Assembly: GCA_009702525.1 (NCBI GenBank)
Contig: WLHW01000061.1
Location: forward strand, 1 to 6,601
Source: Actinomycetota bacterium
GTDB lineage: Bacteria; Actinomycetota; Actinomycetes; Nanopelagicales; Nanopelagicaceae
Reading direction: 5' to 3'
DNA: 6,601 bases
Positions 1 to 5,354 of the stretch are shown here, in pieces (position 1 is the stretch's first letter; each line of letters starts with the position of its first letter). Position numbers and translations under genes: made by a program. A model generated the notes under the pieces. That model made no database searches. It saw only the letters and a program-made list of their open reading frames with translations, and had not been told where the DNA came from.

Positions 1-38
1 GCAACACGGATGTCGCCTTTACCGGTTGTTATATTCAC
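1..38 (-). CDS. ino1: Start of inositol-3-phosphate synthase (partial, cut by window edge)
   Basis: Only twelve codons plus two bases are present. The reading frame opens with GTG at 38-36 and reads M-N-I-T-T-G-K-G-D-I-R-V, with the next codon beginning GC. A strong Shine-Dalgarno, GAGAGG on the minus strand (46-51), lies 7 nt upstream inside the last codons of the padR gene, and only one base separates the padR stop from this start, so the two genes are very likely co-transcribed. The identification is inference from two points. Actinobacterial inositol-3-phosphate synthases begin with a short variable tail followed by a stretch like VRVAIVGVGNC, which 'DIRVA' would open. In Mycobacterium tuberculosis a PadR-family gene (Rv0047c) lies directly before ino1 (Rv0046c). 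The enzyme converts glucose 6-phosphate to inositol 3-phosphate for phosphatidylinositol and mycothiol. The visible residues alone cannot prove it. Confidence 0.55.
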   Translation of the reverse strand, partial: MNITTGKGDIRV

Positions 39-39
39 T

Positions 40-570
40 TCATTTCCTCTCGGTTTTGATCATGTCTTCCAGCCAAGCAATCTCTCGATCAGCTGATTCC
101 AGTGAGTGACGTCGCCACTCCTCCAGGTATTTATCTATTCCGATAGGTGACTTCTCGAGTTCACCACGCAGAATCTCTGCCTTTTCCTTAAGGCGGCGAT
201 GGCGCCCCTCAAGAATTCTCACTCTGTTATTTGCAGATGTTGGGGAGAAAAATGCGAAGCGGATTTCAAAGCCTTCGTCTTCCCATGTATCTGGACTGAC
301 CGTCTCAGTTAAATCTGAAAACCTTAATAAACCTTTTTCTGTTATTGCATAGACAATGCGCGAGCGCCGAGATGCACTCTCAACCAGCGTCTCCTCGATG
401 ACTCCCCCTTCAACCATTCGCCGAAGCTGTGGGTAGAGGACTGAGAAGGAGAGCGCCCTAAAGGGACCAAATATCGCTCCCATACGCTTACGAAGCTCAT
501 AACCGTGAAGCGGGCTTTGAGAGAGCAGGCCAAGAAGGGCGAATTCGAGTGAGTCACTACGTGAGCGCAT
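40..570 (-). CDS. PadR-family transcriptional regulator (Rv0047c-like)
   Basis: A 176-residue cytoplasmic DNA-binding protein. Residues about 8-60 form the PadR winged helix: LEFALLGLLSQSPLHGYELRKRM for the first helices, then the wing region with S-V-L-Y-P-Q-L-R-R-M and G-G-V-I. The C-terminal half (about 100-176), with R-I-L-E-G-R and a helical tail ending E-I-A-W-L-E-D-M-I, is the PadR C-terminal dimerisation domain. Length and domain order match the actinobacterial Rv0047c-type group, which sits next to inositol-3-phosphate synthase. Here too the next gene, one base away, looks like ino1. The ATG at 570 is preceded by a purine-rich stretch (571-585, GGAAGGGG on the minus strand) that serves as ribosome-binding site. 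A perfect palindrome lies in its promoter region, so autoregulation and control of ino1 is the natural hypothesis. The effector is unknown. Confidence 0.9.
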   Translation of the reverse strand: MRSRSDSLEFALLGLLSQSPLHGYELRKRMGAIFGPFRALSFSVLYPQLRRMVEGGVIEETLVESASRRSRIVYAITEKGLLRFSDLTETVSPDTWEDEGFEIRFAFFSPTSANNRVRILEGRHRRLKEKAEILRGELEKSPIGIDKYLEEWRRHSLESADREIAWLEDMIKTERK

Positions 571-602
571 CCCTACCCCTTCCCTAGCGGCCTATATATC
601 CA

Positions 603-616
603 TTCGATATATCGAA
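603..616. promoter_or_regulatory. Perfect 14-bp palindrome, candidate PadR operator
   Basis: TTCGATATATCGAA is an exact inverted repeat centred between 609 and 610. The core ATATATC (607-613) recurs as a direct repeat at 594-600, 13 bp away. The palindrome begins 4 bp downstream of the predicted padR -10 box, so a bound dimer would cover the transcription start. PadR proteins bind AT-rich dyads near their own promoters. That this particular site is bound is inference. Confidence 0.6.
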
Positions 617-620
617 CCGT

Positions 621-649
621 AATCTAACTCGATACTCAACCCGCTGCAA
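621..649 (-). promoter_or_regulatory. Candidate sigma-70-type promoter of padR-ino1
   Basis: On the minus strand TTGCAG (644-649) and TAGATT (621-626) are separated by 17 bp, giving reasonable -35 and -10 matches. The predicted start point falls in the 14-bp palindrome at 603-616, about 40-50 bases before the padR ATG. An alternative -35, TTGAGT (complement of 633-638), would need a poorer -10, so the exact pairing is uncertain. Confidence 0.4.
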
Positions 650-685
650 CTCGGCGACCGATAGGTGTGGCGTACGCCTCAGTAG

Positions 686-742
686 CCTAAGGCCTCCCCC
701 TACCCTTCTGGTAGCGCCTGTCAAAGCCGATAGGCCCTTAGG
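686..742 (+). promoter_or_regulatory. Potentially structured 5' leader of the permease gene
   Basis: CCTAAGGCC (686-694) can pair with 733-742 (GGCCCTTAGG, with C735 bulged) to form a nine-pair stem. It encloses a smaller hairpin, CTACC (700-704) with GGTAG (710-714). The closing strand ends at 742, overlapping the purine-rich AGGAA (740-744) and abutting the likely Shine-Dalgarno AGGA (746-749). This could be a translational control element or chance. I see no match to the purine riboswitch core or any other named leader class. Confidence 0.3.
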
Positions 743-755
743 AATAGGACGTTCG

Positions 756-2015
756 ATGTCTCTACTTACATGGAAACTGCATGGAGATGGAAAATCAATA
801 TCCCAAGGCGCGGTTGTCTCAACCGATGAACGCCTTACCTGGCCTCGCACGATCGGTGTGGGCTTACAACACATCGCTGCGATGTTCGGTGCAACCTTCC
901 TCGTCCCAATCATCACGGGCTTCCCACCTACGACCACACTCTTCTTCTCTGGCGTTGGAACGCTTCTCTTTTTAGCGCTCACCCAGAACAAAGTTCCTAG
1001 CTACCTAGGTTCATCCTTTGCATTCTTAGCACCTATCGCAGCCGCCAAGGCTAGCGGTGGAATGGCTGTCGCTCTCGGTGGCGTAGTTGTCACTGGTTTG
1101 ATCTTGGCTGCAGTTGGTCTCATCGTTCGCCAAGCTGGCATCGGTTGGATTAACTGGTTGCTACCTCCAGTTGTTACTGGAACCATCGTTATGGTTATCG
1201 GTTTGAACTTAGCCGGTGCTGCAAAAAATAACTTTGTGGCCGGCCCAACAGTTGGTCTTATTACTCTTGCATCGATCGCACTGATTGCTGCATTCTCCCG
1301 TGGCTTCTTAAGTCGCATCAGTATCTTTGCTGGCCTTGTAGTTGGTTATGCAGTTGCCTATGCAATGGGCGATGTGAAGACCGATGGAATAACGGCAGCT
1401 AAGTGGTTTGCAATGCCAACATTTACAAATCCAACATTTGACGGCAAGGCGATTGTCTTGTTCTTACCAGTTGTCCTTGTCTTGATTGCAGAAAATGTCG
1501 GTCACGTTAAGGCCGTTGCTGCGATGACAGGCAAGAACTTAGATGATCAAATGGGTACTGCATTGATGGCCGATGGAATTGCAACAACGCTTGCAGGTAT
1601 CGGTGGCGGTTCAGGTACTACAACCTATGCCGAGAACATCGGCGTCATGGCTGCAACTCGTGTGTATTCAACTGCGGCTTACTGGATCGCAGGCGTTGGC
1701 GCAATCGGTTTGTCTCTGTCACCTAAATTTGGTGCAGTCCTTAGCTCTACTCCTGTTGGTGCACTTGGTGGTGTTGGAGTAGCACTATTTGGAATGATCG
1801 GAGTACTTGGTGCTCGTATCTGGATTGAGGGCAAAGTTGATTTTGCTAACTCAACTAACCTGATAATTGCAGCTTCGGCTCTCATTATCGGTATTTCAGA
1901 TATGTCATGGACTCGTGGAGATTACACATTCAGTGGAATCATCAATGCAACATTAGTTGCCATTGTTGGCTACAGAGTGCTTCACTCAATTGCATCATCT
2001 CGAGGTAACAACTAA
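756..2015 (+). CDS. NCS2 family nucleobase permease (uracil/xanthine type)
   Basis: An inner-membrane proton-coupled importer of the nucleobase-cation symporter-2 family (UraA, PyrP, XanQ), 419 residues, normal length. After a polar N-terminus the family start is seen at D-E-R-L-T-W (about 25-30), with nearly continuous hydrophobic segments to the end, consistent with the family's 14 membrane spans. Key residues are in place. A-E-N-V-G-H gives E246 and H250, matching the uracil-binding E241 and H245 of E. coli UraA. The signature T-T-Y-A-E-N-I-G-V-M-A-A-T-R-V-Y-S gives E293, matching E290. The motif resembles uracil carriers, but uracil, xanthine or uric acid cannot be separated by reading alone. 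The ATG at 756 has AGGA at 746-749, 6 nt upstream. It is first of three plus-strand genes, divergent from padR. I found no convincing plus-strand promoter. Confidence 0.9.
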   Translation: MSLLTWKLHGDGKSISQGAVVSTDERLTWPRTIGVGLQHIAAMFGATFLVPIITGFPPTTTLFFSGVGTLLFLALTQNKVPSYLGSSFAFLAPIAAAKASGGMAVALGGVVVTGLILAAVGLIVRQAGIGWINWLLPPVVTGTIVMVIGLNLAGAAKNNFVAGPTVGLITLASIALIAAFSRGFLSRISIFAGLVVGYAVAYAMGDVKTDGITAAKWFAMPTFTNPTFDGKAIVLFLPVVLVLIAENVGHVKAVAAMTGKNLDDQMGTALMADGIATTLAGIGGGSGTTTYAENIGVMAATRVYSTAAYWIAGVGAIGLSLSPKFGAVLSSTPVGALGGVGVALFGMIGVLGARIWIEGKVDFANSTNLIIAASALIIGISDMSWTRGDYTFSGIINATLVAIVGYRVLHSIASSRGNN

Positions 2016-2024
2016 TCTAGTTAT

Positions 2025-2669
2025 ATGGTGATTCCATCGCGGCTTACTGAATACATCGTGGCCGCGATGGTAATCATTTTGGCTCCAGGCCCCAGCGTTT
2101 TATTTGTTATCGCTCGCGCCATTGCATGGGGACGCAAAACCGCCGTATTTACCGTCGCAGGAAATGTCTCTGGATCTTTTATTCTCTCGGTTTTTGTTGC
2201 GCTGGGACTTGGTCCAGTTTTACAGCGCTCAGATCTTGCCTATAGTGCAGTGCAATGGGGCGGTGGACTTTATTTAATTTATTTAGGTATCGATGCAATC
2301 CGCCAGCGCCGAGTGCACGCTGCAGATATGACTAACCAAGGCGACATTGCTCCCAGCATCAGTCGCTCAATTCGAGATGGTTTTTGGGTTGGAGCGCTGA
2401 ATCCAAAGGCGATAGTTTTCTATGCTGCAGTGTTGCCTCAATTCATTGATCGCCATCGCGGAAGCGTTACTGCACAGTTAATTTTGCTCGGGGCTATTTT
2501 TTCGATTCTGGCATTTATCTCCGATGGCTCGTGGGGTTTATTGGCCGGTACTGCGCGTCAATGGCTAGCAACAGATCCTCAGCGCCTTGAGAAACTACGC
2601 GCCACAGGCGGAAGCATCATGATAGTTCTGGGCACGGCTGTATTGATATCAGCAATTGTCAGTGGCTAA
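2025..2669 (+). CDS. LysE/RhtB family exporter
   Basis: A 214-residue inner-membrane protein of the LysE/RhtB superfamily, which exports amino acids or related small metabolites. The diagnostic first helix and loop is L-A-P-G-P-S-V-L-F-V-I-A-R at about 19-31, followed by the glycine-spaced G-R-K-T-A...A-G-N-V-S-G segment (36-50). A further family block is W-V-G-A-L-N-P-K-A-I-V-F-Y-A-A-V-L-P-Q-F (about 121-140). Six hydrophobic segments and the overall length are typical. It starts 9 bases after the permease stop without a clear Shine-Dalgarno, so it is probably translated by coupling. A GTG directly after the ATG (2028) could equally be the start. Substrate cannot be inferred. Pairing with a nucleobase permease leaves a purine or pyrimidine derivative possible, since some family members export such compounds. 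Confidence 0.88.
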   Translation: MVIPSRLTEYIVAAMVIILAPGPSVLFVIARAIAWGRKTAVFTVAGNVSGSFILSVFVALGLGPVLQRSDLAYSAVQWGGGLYLIYLGIDAIRQRRVHAADMTNQGDIAPSISRSIRDGFWVGALNPKAIVFYAAVLPQFIDRHRGSVTAQLILLGAIFSILAFISDGSWGLLAGTARQWLATDPQRLEKLRATGGSIMIVLGTAVLISAIVSG

Positions 2670-2684
2670 AGGCAGACTGAGCAC

Positions 2685-3368
2685 ATGAATAAACCATCCA
2701 AACCTGCCCGCGAAAATATCTCTCCTTCGGATTTAACTTTCGGCCTTTCAACATGTAAACGCTGTCTATGGATTAAGTACTGGTACAAAGTAATCATGCC
2801 TGGGCAGTTTCCCCTTGTTGGAACTTTTGCAAACATGCAGGAAGAGCATTTTCACCACGCAGATATGCCCACAATCGATGCCTCACTACGTCCCGGCACC
2901 ATCACTAAGTGGGGCGAATGGGTGAAGAGTAAGCCGCTGCAGATCAATGGTGTTGATACCCGATGGCGCATATTAGGTAAATACGATTTAGTCTCAACAA
3001 ACGAGGATGGAACTCTGGGACTTATCGACTGCAAAGTATCTGATAGCGCTCGCGATAATGGCGCGTTCTATTCTCCACAGTTAGAGGCCTATGCCTTTGC
3101 ATTAGAAAATCCAGCGGCAGGTAAGCCAGCTACCGTTGCATCGATTGGGTTACTTGTCTGGAATCCAGTCACGGCTATTGGCGAAGATAAGAACTCTTAT
3201 GGATTCTCTGTCACTCAAAAATACTTACCCGTCGAGCGCAATGTCCCGCACTTCTTGGACACAATTAAAGGTTTCATTAACGTCCTTGAAGGTGAGATTC
3301 CTGATCCAGGTAGCGAATGTCCTACATGTACCTATCTAGTTTCTAGAAACGCTTTAGAGAAGCTTTAA
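2685..3368 (+). CDS. Stand-alone PD-(D/E)XK nuclease, RecB/Cas4-like, with four cysteines
   Basis: A 227-residue soluble protein with the core of the RecB-type PD-(D/E)XK nuclease fold. Metal-binding D101 lies in G-K-Y-D, the D-x-K pair is D115-C-K117 in L-I-D-C-K, and the RecB motif Q-x-x-x-Y is Q132-L-E-A-Y136. Two cysteine pairs flank the core, C24-x-x-C27 near the N-terminus and C212-x-x-C215 near the C-terminus. This recalls the 4Fe-4S ligands that bracket the nuclease domain in Cas4, AddB and Dna2, although the exact spacing differs from Cas4. In the expected first RecB motif (G-x-x-x-H) an Asn stands where His is usual (G46-T-F-A-N50). No helicase domain, cas gene or repeat array accompanies it. 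It starts 15 bases after the exporter and probably ends the operon. A single-strand or flap exonuclease role in DNA repair is plausible but inferred. Confidence 0.75.
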   Translation: MNKPSKPARENISPSDLTFGLSTCKRCLWIKYWYKVIMPGQFPLVGTFANMQEEHFHHADMPTIDASLRPGTITKWGEWVKSKPLQINGVDTRWRILGKYDLVSTNEDGTLGLIDCKVSDSARDNGAFYSPQLEAYAFALENPAAGKPATVASIGLLVWNPVTAIGEDKNSYGFSVTQKYLPVERNVPHFLDTIKGFINVLEGEIPDPGSECPTCTYLVSRNALEKL

Positions 3369-4066
3369 TCTTCCTCGCCGGCGACATTGATGTCATCGGG
3401 TTTACTCTTTTTTGGCGCATAAATATCTACATACTCTTGTCCAGACATCTGCGCGATTTTTGCAACGATCTGATCAGTGACAGAGCGCAAAAACTGTTGA
3501 TCAGTTGAGTCGCCTTCAAAGTACATCGGCTCGCCAAAAACCATTCCAACGCGGTGCAGATTAGGAATAACCTGACCAGTTGGTTGGATCTTGTCGGTGT
3601 TTGACATCGCCACGGGTATAACTGGAGCACCTGACTCGATGGCAAGTCGTGCGATTCCTGTACGTCCTTTGTAGAGTCGCCCATCTGGAGAACGCGTTCC
3701 TTCAGGATAGATTCCTAAACACTTTCCTTCTGCCAAGACTTGAAGTCCGGTAATTAACGCAGCCTCTGACCGCCGACCACCAGAGCGATCCACTGGAACT
3801 TGGCCCAGAGCTTTGAAGGTTAGTTTCTTCAATAAGCCTTTCGGTCCAGGAGAAGTGAAGTACTCACTCTTTGCCAGGAACGTTACTTTGCGCGGCACGA
3901 CTAAGGGCATAAAAATCGAATCACTGAAAGATAAGTGGTTAGAGGCGATGATGACTGGTCCCTTACTAGGGACATTGCGGAGGCCTTTAACTTTGGGGCG
4001 GAAGGCGCTCATCAGGAAAGGGGTCAAAAAGGCCCGCAAGATTCCATAGGGCAAGTTATTGAACAC
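3365..4066 (-). CDS. 1-acylglycerol-3-phosphate acyltransferase family protein (PlsC-type)
   Basis: A 233-residue membrane-associated acyltransferase of the PlsC/LPLAT family, expected to acylate lysophosphatidic acid to phosphatidic acid for phospholipid synthesis. All four family blocks are visible: N-H44-L-S-F-S-D49 (the catalytic HX4D), V-P-V-D-R-S (90-95), Y-P-E-G-T-R-S (120-126) and V-I-P-V-A-M (149-154). The N-terminal 22 residues are hydrophobic and may form the membrane anchor. The C-terminal tail is charged and lysine/acid-rich (about 217-233). The start is GTG at 4066, chosen because it gives the usual short N-terminus before R-P-K-V-K-G-L. No good Shine-Dalgarno precedes it, and a -10-like box sits 6 nt upstream, suggesting a leaderless transcript. 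Its stop shares TTAA (3365-3368) with the convergent nuclease gene. Other lysophospholipid or glycolipid acceptors remain possible. Confidence 0.9.
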   Translation of the reverse strand: MFNNLPYGILRAFLTPFLMSAFRPKVKGLRNVPSKGPVIIASNHLSFSDSIFMPLVVPRKVTFLAKSEYFTSPGPKGLLKKLTFKALGQVPVDRSGGRRSEAALITGLQVLAEGKCLGIYPEGTRSPDGRLYKGRTGIARLAIESGAPVIPVAMSNTDKIQPTGQVIPNLHRVGMVFGEPMYFEGDSTDQQFLRSVTDQIVAKIAQMSGQEYVDIYAPKKSKPDDINVAGEED

Positions 4067-4072
4067 GTGCCT

Positions 4073-4101
4073 AATTTAGCCGCTATTGCGCCATATGACA
4101 G
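4073..4101 (-). promoter_or_regulatory. Candidate promoter giving a leaderless plsC transcript
   Basis: On the minus strand CTGTCA (4096-4101) and TAAATT (4073-4078) are 17 bp apart, each matching four of six consensus positions. Six bases (4067-4072) separate the -10 box from the GTG at 4066, so transcription would begin at or next to the start codon. Leaderless mRNAs are common in Actinobacteria. The whole divergent spacer is only 44 bp. Confidence 0.4.
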
Positions 4102-4110
4102 TATCTGGGG

Positions 4111-4374
4111 GTGAGTAAAACTCCAAGTAATGACGCCAATGATGAGAATGAGCTGATGCGCAGCGAATTTGAATCCATTGTCGAAGGGCTCTCCCTCGAT
4201 GAGTCATCCCCTACAACCTTTCTCGATGATTTAGATCGTCTGGATAATGCCGAGCGATTCATAGCCCCGATACCACCACGACAAAATCTGCGATCAACTT
4301 TCATGAGTGCGAAGAAGGCCTTTGCTCGTTGGTTTAATCGCGGAGATCACGATGATGACGGTGCACACGTATGA
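4111..4374 (+). CDS. Small acidic protein of unknown function
   Basis: An 87-residue soluble protein starting with GTG. The first 55 residues are strongly acidic, with a helical stretch S-E-F-E-S-I-V-E-G-L-S-L and a D-D-L-D-R-L-D segment. A short proline element, E-R-F-I-A-P-I-P-P (about 48-56), follows, then a basic and aromatic amphipathic stretch (about 60-76, including K-K-A-F-A-R-W-F) and an acidic tail, D-H-D-D-D. There is no signal peptide or membrane span. The acidic head plus ERFxxPxPP layout resembles small proteins next to glucokinase and acyltransferase genes in other actinobacteria, some of which continue into a membrane helix; that comparison is from memory. The gene overlaps the next start as ATGA (4371-4374), so it is coupled to the oxidoreductase. 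No other in-frame ATG or GTG start precedes 4111; M16 (4156) is an alternative start. Confidence 0.7.
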   Translation: MSKTPSNDANDENELMRSEFESIVEGLSLDESSPTTFLDDLDRLDNAERFIAPIPPRQNLRSTFMSAKKAFARWFNRGDHDDDGAHV

Positions 4375-5354
4375 GTAATTTTCGTTGGGGAATTTTAGGT
4401 ACAGGTGGAATCGCTAGCGCATTTGTTAACGACTTGAAGTTGGTAGAAGGTCATTCGGTTACTGCAATCGGCTCACGCAGCCAAGAAAAAGCCGAAGAGT
4501 TTGCCCGCTCGATACCAGGTGCAAGAGCATACGGAAGCTACCAAGATTTAGTTCGTGATAAAGATGTAGATGCGATTTATGTTTCAACGCCACACCCATT
4601 TCATAAAGAGCATACGATGCTTGCACTTAATGCTGCCAAGCCCGTTCTGTGTGAAAAGCCTTTTGCAATTTCAGCACACGAAGCACAAGAGATGATTGAT
4701 GCTGCAACTACAAATAAAGTTGCACTACTTGAAGCTATGTGGACGCGCTATCTGCCACATATTGCACAAGTTCGCCAAATTTTACGCAGTGGTGTTTTAG
4801 GAAGAATTTATAGTGTTGAAGCAGATCATGGACAACGCTTAGTTGATAGAAATATTCAACGCTTAGTTGATCCAGCACTTGCCGGTGGGGCTTTACTAGA
4901 TTTGGGAATTTATCCAGTTTCCTTTGCACATTTTATTTTAGGTGCGCCCGAAAAAATTACATCTTCTTCGGTTATGACTGATCGTGGTGTAGATGAGCAA
5001 ACCAGCGCAATCTTTGATTATGCCGATGGTGCACAAGCAGTTATTACAACAAATATGATTGCACGCACACCATGCCGAGCAGTGGTCTCTGGTTTATTAG
5101 CTCGCTTAGAAATTGATAGTGTCTTCTATAATCCAGCAGCGATGCGCGTAATAACCTCCGATGGCCAGATTACCGAATATCCGAATTCATATATCGGTCA
5201 CGGTCTTCGCGAACAGGCAATAGAAATGGCGCGAGTTGTACGCTCAGAACTGCTCGAATCGCCCTTAATGCCCTGGAGTGAAACTATGGCAGTGATGCAG
5301 ACTATGGATCAGATTCGTCGCCAGATTGGTCTCTCCTACCCCTTTGAAAATTAA
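4371..5354 (+). CDS. Gfo/Idh/MocA family NAD(P)-dependent oxidoreductase
   Basis: A 327-residue cytoplasmic dehydrogenase of normal family length. The N-terminal Rossmann fold opens with W-G-I-L-G-T-G-G-I-A (6-15), and the family motif E95-K96-P97 carries the lysine that contacts cofactor and substrate. In the C-terminal domain, G-A-L-L-D177-L-G-I-Y181-P places Asp and Tyr as in dimeric dihydrodiol dehydrogenase and fungal D-xylose dehydrogenase (D176 and Y180 in the mammalian enzyme). So this is the dihydrodiol/xylose dehydrogenase-like branch rather than the inositol dehydrogenase branch, which has D-x-x-x-H. A sugar or sugar-derived substrate is likely but unspecified. It is translationally coupled to the small acidic gene, and its stop shares TTAA (5351-5354) with the convergent glucokinase gene. 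AT-rich codon choice is more marked here than in the permease gene by eye. Confidence 0.9.
   Translation: MSNFRWGILGTGGIASAFVNDLKLVEGHSVTAIGSRSQEKAEEFARSIPGARAYGSYQDLVRDKDVDAIYVSTPHPFHKEHTMLALNAAKPVLCEKPFAISAHEAQEMIDAATTNKVALLEAMWTRYLPHIAQVRQILRSGVLGRIYSVEADHGQRLVDRNIQRLVDPALAGGALLDLGIYPVSFAHFILGAPEKITSSSVMTDRGVDEQTSAIFDYADGAQAVITTNMIARTPCRAVVSGLLARLEIDSVFYNPAAMRVITSDGQITEYPNSYIGHGLREQAIEMARVVRSELLESPLMPWSETMAVMQTMDQIRRQIGLSYPFEN

Noticed and set aside
620..755. Purine or other known riboswitch before the permease
   Set aside because: No conserved core of the purine, preQ1, TPP or SAM classes could be read; only unclassified pairing is visible.
584..991. Minus-strand 135-codon frame across the divergent spacer and the permease start
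   Set aside because: It opposes the well-supported permease gene, has no recognisable domain, and runs through the palindrome and leader structures.
1001..1318. Minus-strand 105-codon frame inside the permease gene
   Set aside because: It is antisense to membrane-span coding sequence, is low-complexity in Ala, Pro and Thr, and matches no family.
2685..3368. Calling the nuclease a CRISPR Cas4
   Set aside because: No repeat array, cas1 or cas2 is in the window, the cysteine arrangement is 2+2 rather than 1+3, and the first-motif His is missing.
3350..3385. Bidirectional terminator at the nuclease/plsC junction
   Set aside because: The best pairing is a 4-bp GAAG/CTTC stem with no T-tract, too weak to call.
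3813..4049. Plus-strand 78-codon frame inside plsC
   Set aside because: It is fully antisense to a gene with all four acyltransferase motifs, with no ribosome-binding site or family resemblance.
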